From Clostridium simiarum (GTDB lineage: Bacteria > Bacillota > Clostridia > Clostridiales > Clostridiaceae): a stretch of 64,000 nt of DNA. Of the stretch, positions 8,456-16,494 are shown one piece after another (within the stretch, counting starts at the first letter, position 1; every line of letters starts with the position of its first letter). The stretch is taken from the NCBI RefSeq assembly GCF_018919175.1, contig NZ_JAHLQL010000006.1, positions 100,143 through 164,142 on the forward strand, written 5' to 3'. A program made the position numbers and the translations under genes. The notes under the pieces are model-generated. The model was not told where the DNA came from. It made no database searches and saw nothing but the letters and a program-made list of their open reading frames with translations.

Positions 8456-9773
8456 AGATTTGACTTCTGGTAATGAGACAAAGGTAATGCTTCGTTTCGC
8501 TATTCCAATGATTATTGGAAACTTATTTCAACAGCTATATAATGTAGCTGATACTATTATTGTAGGACAGTTTATTGGTGCTGGTGCCCTTGCAGCAGTT
8601 GGCAGCTCTTATACGTTGATGGTTTTTTTGACCTCTATTATACTAGGGCTTTGCATGGGTAGTGGGGTAGTGGTGTCTATGTTTTTTGGTGCAGGAAAGA
8701 AGGACAAACTAAAAAGTAGTGTTTTTACTTCCTTTTGGTTTATTGCACTGATTACCATTATAATAAATGTATTTGCATTAGTCTTTATTGATGAGATTCT
8801 TCACTTCATTCAGATTCCTGCAGAGGTTTTATATGATACAAAGAAATATTTACAGATTATTTTTTATGGAATACCGGCTACATTTATTTATAACTATTTT
8901 GCTACTATGCTACGTAGCATTGGTAATTCGGTTATGCCTCTTATATTTCTTATTATTTCCGCGGTAATAAATATTGTGCTAGATATTATTTTTGTGGTAC
9001 CACTAAGTATGGGAATTAGTGGGGCAGCTCTTGCAACTATTATTGCTCAAGGGTTTTCTGCTGTAAGTATTGCTATTTATAGTTTTAGAAAGGTACCTGA
9101 GATACGCCTAGAACGTAAACATTTGCACTTTGAAAGTAGCATTGTAAAACTCATTGCAAACTATTCCCTTCTCTCTAGCATTCAACAATCCATTATGAAC
9201 TTTGGTATTTTGATGATACAGGGTCTTGTTAATAGCTTTGGTGTATCTACAATGGCAGCTTTTGCAGCAGCAGTTAAAATTGATAGCTTTGCCTATATGC
9301 CAGTGCAGGATTTCGGTAACGCATTTTCCACCTTTATAGCTCAGAATAAGGGGGCAGAAAAGCAACAACGGATACGGAATGGGATTCATTCTGCTATAAA
9401 AATTATTACTATCTCCTGTATAACAATTTCTATCCTGGTGGTGGTATTTGCAAAACCTCTTATGAGTATTTTTATTAAAGGGAATGAAACAGAAATTATT
9501 GGAATTGGGGTGCAGTACCTATACATTGAGGCAAGTTTTTATTGTTTAATTGGATACTTATTTATGTTCTATGGTTTATATCGAGGCTTTGGTAAGGGAA
9601 GTATGTCCATCGTCCTCACTATTGCCAGCCTTGGAACTCGAGTGGCTCTGGCTTATGTGCTTTCTTCCGTACCTTCTATTGGGGTTCTAGGTATTTGGTG
9701 GTCTATTCCTATTGGCTGGGCTCTAGCAGATATCATAGGCTATTATAAAATAAAAAAAGATAAAATTATTTAA
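8448..9773 (+). CDS. MATE-family multidrug efflux transporter
   Basis: A 441-residue inner-membrane transporter with about 12 hydrophobic spans in two homologous halves, typical of MATE cation-drug antiporters (NorM/DinF superfamily). Family features include the N-terminal block AIPMIIGNLFQQLYNVADT near residue 17 and the mid-protein block PVQDFGNAFSTFIAQNKGA near residue 285. GGAGATAG lies about ten bases before the ATG. Expression may be coupled to the short ORF that overlaps its start and may be controlled by the divergent Lrp-type regulator. The substrate is unknown. Confidence 0.92.
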   Translation: MIKDLTSGNETKVMLRFAIPMIIGNLFQQLYNVADTIIVGQFIGAGALAAVGSSYTLMVFLTSIILGLCMGSGVVVSMFFGAGKKDKLKSSVFTSFWFIALITIIINVFALVFIDEILHFIQIPAEVLYDTKKYLQIIFYGIPATFIYNYFATMLRSIGNSVMPLIFLIISAVINIVLDIIFVVPLSMGISGAALATIIAQGFSAVSIAIYSFRKVPEIRLERKHLHFESSIVKLIANYSLLSSIQQSIMNFGILMIQGLVNSFGVSTMAAFAAAVKIDSFAYMPVQDFGNAFSTFIAQNKGAEKQQRIRNGIHSAIKIITISCITISILVVVFAKPLMSIFIKGNETEIIGIGVQYLYIEASFYCLIGYLFMFYGLYRGFGKGSMSIVLTIASLGTRVALAYVLSSVPSIGVLGIWWSIPIGWALADIIGYYKIKKDKII

Positions 9774-9794
9774 TATTCACCATAATCATTTAGT

Positions 9795-9818
9795 AATATG
9801 ACAGGCTATTGTCATATT
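9795..9818 (+). terminator. Hairpin after MATE gene
   Basis: The arms AATATGACA and TGTCATATT enclose a six-base loop, 22 bases after the stop codon. The following sequence is AT-rich but lacks a strong T-run. Confidence 0.45.
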
Positions 9819-9973
9819 AATCTAGTTATAATTAAAGTATGATTTAAATCTAAATGAGCATTGGTAAGAAGGAAGAAATTGTGGAAAATAAAAGGGATTA
9901 TACAATAATCCTTTAGCCTATTGAGAGAATATAAGGATTTATTGATATTTTTAATATTGAGAGGAGTAGTAAA

Positions 9974-10729
9974 ATGAGCTTTATTACTTTAGATAAAGAA
10001 AATATAGAAAGTGAACATATATGCTGTGCTATTTCAGATAAAAAATGTAAACAAGGATATGAAAATAAAAAGGAGTGGCTTAAAGAGCAGATAGATAAGG
10101 GATATGTATTTACAAAATTAGATGAGAGGGCTAAGGTATTTATAGAATATTGTCCTTCAGAAATAGCTTATCTTCCAATAGATGCTCCAAATTACATGGT
10201 GGTGAATTGCTTTTGGGTATCTGGTAAATATTCAGGAAAAGGCTATGGAAAGCAATTACTACATCAATGTATAGATGCTGCAAAAAAAGATCATAGGGAG
10301 GGCATAGTTGTTTTATGTAGTGATAAGAAAAGACCTTATATAAGTGATAAAAAATTCTTTATAAAACATGGTTTTTCAGTGATAGATAAGGCTTATCCAT
10401 ACTTTGAACTTCTATATCTAAAGCTTAAGGATAGTCCTCATGATCCTAGATTTTTACCTTCTGTAAAAGAGGGTCTTTGTGAGGATAATGGAGGATTTAA
10501 AATTTACTATTCTGATGCCTGTCCATTTACAGATTATTATGTAAATGTTATTCAAAAGAGCATAGCTAAGGATAATAATTGTGTATATGAATCTATTAAA
10601 TTAGTTAATAGAGAAGAGGCTAGGCTTAGTCACTGCCCTTATACCAATTATTCTCTTTTTTATAAAGGAAAGTTTATCACCCATGAGTTAAATCCTAAGA
10701 AGTTTGCAAATATAATTAATGAATTATAA
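9974..10729 (+). CDS. GNAT acetyltransferase with YoaP-like C-terminal domain
   Basis: A 251-residue two-domain protein. Residues about 1-150 form a GNAT fold with the acetyl-CoA loop WVSGKYSGKGYGKQLL near residue 78. Residues about 160-251 match the YoaP-like domain, containing a CPFTDYYV segment (near residue 190) and a C-terminal block with HCPYTNYSLFYKGKFITHE. This fused form is common in Firmicutes; its substrate is not established. AGAGGAG precedes the ATG by about eight bases. It is monocistronic, with a convergent neighbour and a shared hairpin downstream. Confidence 0.85.
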   Translation: MSFITLDKENIESEHICCAISDKKCKQGYENKKEWLKEQIDKGYVFTKLDERAKVFIEYCPSEIAYLPIDAPNYMVVNCFWVSGKYSGKGYGKQLLHQCIDAAKKDHREGIVVLCSDKKRPYISDKKFFIKHGFSVIDKAYPYFELLYLKLKDSPHDPRFLPSVKEGLCEDNGGFKIYYSDACPFTDYYVNVIQKSIAKDNNCVYESIKLVNREEARLSHCPYTNYSLFYKGKFITHELNPKKFANIINEL

Positions 10730-10876
10730 AGCGGAGATGGAGAGAGATTATTCAAAAGTAAACTCCATCTAAACCCAGAATTACTTGACGCCAGGAATCA
10801 TAATATTCAAATGTAAAAAGTGTAAAATTAGGTTTTTTAAAAATATTTATATAGTAGTATAGTTTAAAGCTTTGTT

Positions 10877-10908
10877 AATTAAAGGAGGAAAATATACCTC
10901 CTTTAATT
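10877..10908. terminator. Shared terminator between convergent genes
   Basis: A perfect 12-base inverted repeat (AATTAAAGGAGG against CCTCCTTTAATT) with an eight-base loop lies between two convergent genes, with A/T-rich flanks on both strands. Confidence 0.6.
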
Positions 10909-11003
10909 ATTTACTTAATTTCAACCCTATATTAAACATAGTTTTAAATGACAATTTACAAATGAAGAAATAGATTATAACAAATCCTTAAGCTCCCTTT
11001 GAT

Positions 11004-12416
11004 TTAAATAATCTTTTTAATATTAAAATTATCTTTAAGTAAAACCCAATTTTGTGGGAATGGGAACCCTAATGCCCAATAACTAATACCTTTTAACTTG
11101 TAATCTTTAACTGTATCAAATTTAGCTTGAGCACTTCTAGCATCTTCAAACCATACTTCGTGGCGCTTTCCTTGATTATCTGTATAGCGATAAAAAGGTG
11201 TTTGACTAATTGGATCAAAATGTATAATTGCTCCATGTTTCACTGCTCTTGCTATGGCTTCCTGCATACTGAAAGTTTCAGCCTCCATGCCTTGAACATG
11301 AGGAATAACCCAATCTCTAGCATATAATTGAAAACCAAAGAAAATCTTATCCCTTGGAATAACAGTAACCGCATAATCAAGAACCTTTTTTATTTGATTT
11401 AAAGGTGAAACAGCCTGAGGAGGTCCTAGTCTATATCCCCATTCATAGGTCATAAGTATAACGAAATCAACAATCCTTCCATGTGCCTTGTAATCATGGG
11501 CTTCATATAATAATCCTTGTTGAGTTTCTCCTGTCTTTGGAGCTAAAGCAGTAGACACAAAGTAATTTTCTGCATGTAGCTTTTCTACTGTAAGTTCTAG
11601 AAATCTATTATAATTTTCTCTGTCTTCTGGTAGTACATTTTCAAAATCAATATTTACCCCTAAATATCCTTTCTCTTTCATTACATTTAGAATGTTATTA
11701 ATTAGCTTCTCTCTAATTTCAGCACTAGATAAAACTGTATGTGCAAGATTATTACCTAATTCAGTAGAAGTGAAGTTCGTTACAGCCATCATAGGAGCAA
11801 TCTTTTCAGCATAGGCAGCACTAATTACTTGAGAATCATTTAAAGGTTCTAGACTACCATCTTCTTTAATTTTATATGCAAAAGGACTTAAATATGTTAA
11901 ATAAGGGCCGCTTTCCCTAACTACAGGAACAGACTCTTCAGTAATATCATAGATATATCCATTTACATAGGTAACTGGTCTTCTCAGTGGAATGATGAGT
12001 ATAGTACCTGGATACACAAGACTTGGATTTTTAATATTATTAGCATCCATTAAACTTTCTAGAGGAACTCCGTATCTTTCAGCAATTTCTTGTAAAGACT
12101 CCTCATACTTTACTTGATATCTAGTTGCTGGAATATATAGCTGAAGCCCAGGATAAATATTATTAATGTTTATCCTTGGGTTTGCCCTAGCAATTGTTTG
12201 CACAGAAGTTCCAAGAGTTCGTGCAATTTGCCATAGTGATTCTCCAGCCTTTACAGTATAAAGTATATCTTCTGTAGGGATTAATAAGGATTGACCAATA
12301 AGAAGATTATTAGGATATTCAAGTCCATTTACAATAATTATTTTAGAAGGTGGAACATTAAAATAATTAGAGATTTTCCAAAGGGAATCCCCAGATTTAA
12401 CTACATATATGAGCAT
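11004..12416 (-). CDS. LysM-GH18 spore cortex hydrolase, YaaH/SleL type
   Basis: An enzyme of 470 residues from the chosen start, expected to act on spore cortex peptidoglycan as an N-acetylglucosaminidase during germination. Three LysM repeats occupy about residues 1-150 (YVVKSGDSLWKIS, YTVKAGESLWQIA, then a diverged YQVKYEESLQEIA), each ending in the IP of the repeat. A GH18 catalytic domain follows. Its active-site strand is GYLGVNIDFENV, where the glutamate is the proton donor. The start at 12416 is preferred to the upstream ATG (12446) because GGAGGT lies five bases before it. There is no signal peptide, as usual for this coat-associated family. Confidence 0.88.
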   Translation of the reverse strand: MLIYVVKSGDSLWKISNYFNVPPSKIIIVNGLEYPNNLLIGQSLLIPTEDILYTVKAGESLWQIARTLGTSVQTIARANPRININNIYPGLQLYIPATRYQVKYEESLQEIAERYGVPLESLMDANNIKNPSLVYPGTILIIPLRRPVTYVNGYIYDITEESVPVVRESGPYLTYLSPFAYKIKEDGSLEPLNDSQVISAAYAEKIAPMMAVTNFTSTELGNNLAHTVLSSAEIREKLINNILNVMKEKGYLGVNIDFENVLPEDRENYNRFLELTVEKLHAENYFVSTALAPKTGETQQGLLYEAHDYKAHGRIVDFVILMTYEWGYRLGPPQAVSPLNQIKKVLDYAVTVIPRDKIFFGFQLYARDWVIPHVQGMEAETFSMQEAIARAVKHGAIIHFDPISQTPFYRYTDNQGKRHEVWFEDARSAQAKFDTVKDYKLKGISYWALGFPFPQNWVLLKDNFNIKKII

Positions 12417-12469
12417 CAGTGACCTCCATATTTTTACTTTATACATTTTATGTATATTAATGGTAAAAG

Positions 12470-12860
12470 GTTCCTAAGCAGAGAACCAAGATCTATGATC
12501 TTGTGTGAATCACTTAAGCAGATACCAAAAGCCTATGGCTTTATGGTAGTCGCTTACTCTTCGAGTACTCATCTGAAGTTATGAAGATGAGTTTCCTAAG
12601 CAGATATCCCAAATCTGTGATTTGGTGATAGTCGGTTAAGCAGAGAACCAAGATTTAAAATCTTGTGTGAATCGCTTACTCTTCGAGTACCATCTGAAGA
12701 CATGAAGATGAGTTTCCTAAGCAGATATCCCAAATCTGTGATTTGGTGATAGTCGCTTACTCATCTGAACTTGTGAAGATGAGTTTCCTAAGCAGATATC
12801 CCAAATCTGTGATTTGGTGATAGTCGCTTACTCATCTGAACTTGTGAAGATGAGTTTCCT
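12470..12860. repeat. Array A: six copies of a two-hairpin repeat
   Basis: The array is built from modules of the form TAAGC, hairpin 1, GCTTACTC, hairpin 2, GAGTTTCC. Hairpin 1 differs between modules yet stays paired: CCAAATC with GATTTGG, AAGATC with GATCTT, and AAAGCC with GGCTTT. Hairpin 2 pairs CTCATCT with AGATGAG. The last two modules are near-identical 69-bp units. No long open frame spans it. It lies between the LysM hydrolase (leftward) and the hydrogenase operon (rightward). Related copies lie at 20.1-20.5 kb and in the 45-64 kb region. Confidence 0.85.
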
Positions 12861-12941
12861 ATAAAAACATAGGAATTTTAGTATTTTAAAATAAAATTAA
12901 TCATAGTATTAAATGTAGGATTTCATTAGGAGAATAATCAC

Positions 12942-13388
12942 ATGGATTTAAAGAATTGTAGAGAGTTAATAAATAGAATGGAGCATAACCTATATCATCT
13001 TGAAAGTATTAGGGTTATGAGCTTTAATATGTATGAAAAAATATTTTATGATAACTTAATAAGAATGGAGAAACAGAAAATTAACGTTTTAAAAAAATTT
13101 CTATGCAATATGGAAGAAGTAGAAAAAATGGATATAGATTATAAAAATATGAGACAACAAAGTTTTACCTTAGAGGAACTTAAAAAATATGATAGCAAAA
13201 ATGGCAATAAGGCTTATATAGCTATTGATGGTATAGTCTATGATGTAACTTATAATGCAGCTTGGGCCGCAGGAACTCATTTTGGGCTTAAGGCAGGTAA
13301 TGATTTAAGTAATGAAATTAGCTCTTGTCATAATAAGGAGCTAATTTTGAAAGGATTAGAACAAGTCGGAATACTTAAAAGTAATTAA
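12942..13388 (+). CDS. Cytochrome b5-like heme-binding domain protein
   Basis: A 148-residue protein. The first 70 residues are helical and charged. From about residue 72 it matches the bacterial cytochrome b5-like heme/steroid-binding domain (FTLEELKKYD, then YIAIDGIVYDVT, then WAAGTHFGLKAGNDLS and a closing CHNKELILKGLEQVGIL). Its position 15 bases before the hydrogenase small subunit suggests it is the first gene of the operon and may pass electrons to or from the hydrogenase. Heme binding is inferred from the family and was not shown here. No membrane span or signal peptide is visible, so it should be cytosolic. Confidence 0.8.
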   Translation: MDLKNCRELINRMEHNLYHLESIRVMSFNMYEKIFYDNLIRMEKQKINVLKKFLCNMEEVEKMDIDYKNMRQQSFTLEELKKYDSKNGNKAYIAIDGIVYDVTYNAAWAAGTHFGLKAGNDLSNEISSCHNKELILKGLEQVGILKSN

Positions 13389-13403
13389 TGGAGGCGAGGA
13401 GCA

Positions 13404-14288
13404 GTGACATATGATGGGTGTCCTGTAGTAAAGTCTAAATATTCTACGGCTAAGGGTCTAGTGGAAGCAGCAGTTTCTGAAATAAGGATGGAAAATAAGA
13501 AAAAAATGAATTTAATATGGATTGAAGCAGCAGGCTGTTCAGGGAATATAATTTCTTTGCTAAATGGATGTGCACCTAATGTAGGTTATTTTTTGACGGA
13601 TATGGTGAATTTAAAATATAACAACAGCATTATGAAAGCTCAAGGAGAAGAGGCTCAGGAACAGCTATTAGCTGCTCTTCATACGGAGTTTATTCTTATA
13701 GTTGATGGAGCTATATCAACTAAAGATAATGGAATTTACAACATTGTAGGTAATTATAAAGGGAAATTAATAACAGGAATGGAGGAGGTGAAAAGAGCTG
13801 CTCTTAAAGCCAAATATATACTTACCGTTGGTACTTGTGCTTGTTATGGAGGAATTTCAGCTGCAAAGCCAAATCCTACTGGATGTATAAGTGCCGCTGA
13901 ATATATAAAAAAAGAGATTAATCGTGAGGTTATAAGGATACCTGGGTGTCCTGCACATCCTGATTGGGTTATGGGAACTATAGCTCATTTAATATTGTTT
14001 GGAGATATGGAACTGGATGAAGATAGGAGGCCTGTTGTTTTTTACGGAGTAACTATACATGATATATGTCCTAGAAGATCCTATTTTGAAAAAAGGATAT
14101 TTGCCAAATCCGTTGGAGAGGAAGGCTGTATGTTTAAATTAGGTTGTAGAGGACCTGTTACAAAGACAGACTGTCCTACTAGAAAGTGGAATGATTATGT
14201 AAATTGGCCTATTGGAGATAACACACCATGTATAGGTTGTGCTCAAAAAGGTTTTCCAGATGCTATGGAACCATTTATAAATCTATAA
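13404..14288 (+). CDS. [NiFe] hydrogenase small subunit
   Basis: The iron-sulfur electron-transfer subunit, 294 residues with a GTG start behind GGAGGCGAGGAG. Cluster ligands appear in order: AAGCSGN near residue 42, VGTCACYGG near 145, PGCPAHPDW near 179. The medial and distal ligands lie in IHDICPRRSYFE near 218, then EEGCMFKLGC, TDCPTRKWND and CIGCAQKGFPD. The protein lacks the N-terminal twin-arginine signal of periplasmic hydrogenases, so the enzyme should be cytosolic or bound to the inner face of the membrane. It sits directly upstream of the large subunit. Confidence 0.92.
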   Translation: MTYDGCPVVKSKYSTAKGLVEAAVSEIRMENKKKMNLIWIEAAGCSGNIISLLNGCAPNVGYFLTDMVNLKYNNSIMKAQGEEAQEQLLAALHTEFILIVDGAISTKDNGIYNIVGNYKGKLITGMEEVKRAALKAKYILTVGTCACYGGISAAKPNPTGCISAAEYIKKEINREVIRIPGCPAHPDWVMGTIAHLILFGDMELDEDRRPVVFYGVTIHDICPRRSYFEKRIFAKSVGEEGCMFKLGCRGPVTKTDCPTRKWNDYVNWPIGDNTPCIGCAQKGFPDAMEPFINL

Positions 14289-14303
14289 TTTGGAGGGGAT
14301 CGT

Positions 14304-15710
14304 GTGGCGGATAAGGTGGTTATTAATCCTGTAACTAGGATAAGCGGATTTTTGCAGATAACAGCCTATATAGAAAATAATAAGATTATAAAGGCAGAAA
14401 GTCAGGGAATGCTTTTTAGGGGCTTTGAAAAGATGTTAAAGGGAAGACAACCTCTTGATGCTATTTATTTTACTGAAAGGATTTGTGGAATATGCTCTAC
14501 AGCCCATTCTGTAGCTTCTGCAAGAGCTCTTGAAAAAGCTTTTAATATAGAGGTTGATAAAAATGAAGAAATGATTAGAGATGTGCTCCATGGAAGTGAG
14601 TTTTTGCAAAATCACCTGAGGCATTTTTATCAGTATGTGCTTCCAGATTACGTTAGAGGCTTTGATATAAATCCAATATATTCAGTTACACATGAGGATT
14701 TTAGAATACCAAAAATAGAAAGCGAAAAGCTTGTAGAGCATTATTTTCAGTCTTTAACCTACAGTAGAAAAGCCCATGAAATATTAGCTGTTTTAGGGGG
14801 AAAAGCACCTCATAATCACGGGGTTTTTGCTGGAGGCGTTACTGTTAATATAACAGCTCAAAAAATTGTTCAAATAAAAGCTCTTGTTACAGAAATTAAA
14901 GACTTTATTATAAATAAGATGTTAGAAGATGTTTCAATAATATCAAAATATTATAAGGATTATTTTAGCCTAGGCCAAGGACCTAAGAATTTAATGACCT
15001 ATGGGGTATTTGATAGCTACGGCAAAGAAATTTATTATGTATCTCCTGGAGTTATTATAGAGGGAAAGAAAGAAGACTTAGATATTACAAAAATAAATGA
15101 AAATATATATAGAGCATGGTACAAGGCTGAAGATACTACCCTTAATATAGAAAACAATAATTGGGAGGTAGATCCTTTTAAAGAGGAAGGGTATAGCTAT
15201 ATAAAAGCTCCAAGATATAAGGGACATGCAATGCAAGTAGGACCTCTTGCAAGAATGTATATAAGTGGAGAGTATAGAGAGGGAATTTCAACTATGAATA
15301 GAATTGTAGCCAGAGCATTAGAAGCTAATAAAATAGCAAACATTATGCTACAGCTTTTAGATAGAATAGTTCCTAAAAACAGTACTAATAAAGCTTATAA
15401 CTTATCTCCAAACGCTGTAGGATATGGATTTATAGATACTACAAGGGGGTCACTTGGTCATTATGTAAATATTGAAGAAAAAGAAATAAAAAATTATACA
15501 ATAATAACACCTAGCACTTGGAACCTGTCTCCAAAAGATTCTAATGGAATTTCAGGTGCTTTAGAGGAAGCCTTGGTGGGCACATATGTTGATAACCCTA
15601 AGAATCCTACTGAGATAGGAAGAATAGTTAGGTCCTTTGATCCTTGTGTTTCCTGTGCAACCCATGTTTTAAGTAAGGATTTTTCTACTATGGACATAAG
15701 GGTGGTTTAA
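14304..15710 (+). CDS. [NiFe] hydrogenase large (catalytic) subunit
   Basis: The 468-residue subunit carrying the Ni-Fe active site. The four nickel-ligand cysteines are present as ERICGICSTAH near residue 60 and FDPCVSCATH near residue 446. After the last histidine a 14-residue tail (VLSKDFSTMDIRVV) remains. This is the peptide that a maturation protease removes once nickel is inserted. The GTG start has GGAGGGGATC immediately upstream. The protease gene follows after one base, supporting co-expression. Confidence 0.94.
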   Translation: MADKVVINPVTRISGFLQITAYIENNKIIKAESQGMLFRGFEKMLKGRQPLDAIYFTERICGICSTAHSVASARALEKAFNIEVDKNEEMIRDVLHGSEFLQNHLRHFYQYVLPDYVRGFDINPIYSVTHEDFRIPKIESEKLVEHYFQSLTYSRKAHEILAVLGGKAPHNHGVFAGGVTVNITAQKIVQIKALVTEIKDFIINKMLEDVSIISKYYKDYFSLGQGPKNLMTYGVFDSYGKEIYYVSPGVIIEGKKEDLDITKINENIYRAWYKAEDTTLNIENNNWEVDPFKEEGYSYIKAPRYKGHAMQVGPLARMYISGEYREGISTMNRIVARALEANKIANIMLQLLDRIVPKNSTNKAYNLSPNAVGYGFIDTTRGSLGHYVNIEEKEIKNYTIITPSTWNLSPKDSNGISGALEEALVGTYVDNPKNPTEIGRIVRSFDPCVSCATHVLSKDFSTMDIRVV

Positions 15711-15711
15711 A

Positions 15712-16167
15712 ATGAGAAAAAAGGTTTTAGCTATAGGAAATAGGATAATGAGAGATGATGCTATTGGAGTATTAATCGCAGAAGAATTAAAAAATAATTT
15801 AGAAGAATTAGGATTTCAGGTTATATTAGGAGAAACAGATGTTGACTACTGTTTAAGTTTTGTGGAAGAAGGAGATTTTATATTTATTTTAGACTGCACT
15901 TTTTACGGTGTTGAGCCAGGTAAAATTTCTCTTTTAGATATTAAAGAGAAGGAAGGTTTTTTTGAAAAGGGGTATTCACAACATCAATTAAGTTTAATAA
16001 AACTTTTAAATAGCTATAATGTTAAAGATGTTACAGGCTATATTATAGGCATAGAAGGTGCAGATATCGACTATGGCGCAGAACTTAGCAGGGAACTTTT
16101 AGATAAATTTAATGACATAAAAAATAAAGTTTATAATACTATAATTTTAAGAAGCAAATCAGATTAA
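15712..16167 (+). CDS. Hydrogenase maturation protease
   Basis: A 151-residue endopeptidase of the HycI/HyaD/HupD family, which cleaves the C-terminal tail of the large subunit after nickel insertion. The nickel-sensing residues are visible: the N-terminal GNRIMRDDAIGVLIAEEL contains the conserved acidic residue, the aspartate follows in FILDCTFYG near residue 62, and a histidine lies in GYSQHQLSL near 92. It starts one base after the large-subunit stop and probably depends on translational coupling. Confidence 0.9.
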   Translation: MRKKVLAIGNRIMRDDAIGVLIAEELKNNLEELGFQVILGETDVDYCLSFVEEGDFIFILDCTFYGVEPGKISLLDIKEKEGFFEKGYSQHQLSLIKLLNSYNVKDVTGYIIGIEGADIDYGAELSRELLDKFNDIKNKVYNTIILRSKSD

Positions 16168-16232
16168 GTATACTTAAAAATCAAATTATATCAGCTAATT
16201 TTAAAAAATTTATTAAAATAGGAGGATTAAAA

Positions 16233-16487
16233 ATGCATGATTCTTTCTTAATGCAAAATATTTCAAAGGAAATCAAAGAAATTTGTAGTAAAAATAATTT
16301 AAAGGCTGTAAGTATGATAGAAATTTCAGTTGCTCCCAGCAGTCATTTAACGGAGGAAAATCTTTTAGACCATCTTAAGGATTTAAATGGGGATTTTGTA
16401 GATGAAAATACAAAGATAAAGGTAAACTATGAAGCTATAGATGATCTTACCGCTGTTATTAAAAGGGTTGAAGGAGAGAAAATATAA
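16233..16487 (+). CDS. HypA-like protein lacking the zinc-finger domain
   Basis: An 84-residue protein whose N-terminus (MHDSFLMQNISKEIKEICSK) and following strand pattern resemble HypA/HybF, the nickel metallochaperone for hydrogenases; the conserved Met-His of the nickel site is kept. Normal HypA has about 115 residues with two CxxC zinc motifs in the second half. Here there are no CxxC pairs and the C-terminus is shorter. It has a good AGGAGG. It may be a minimal nickel chaperone or a degenerate one. Confidence 0.6.
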   Translation: MHDSFLMQNISKEIKEICSKNNLKAVSMIEISVAPSSHLTEENLLDHLKDLNGDFVDENTKIKVNYEAIDDLTAVIKRVEGEKI

Positions 16488-16494
16488 TATAACT

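Noticed and set aside
12470..12860. Possible CRISPR array
   Set aside because: Units are near-identical along their whole length with no variable spacers, repeat spacing is irregular, and no cas genes are present. The same holds for 20113-20499.
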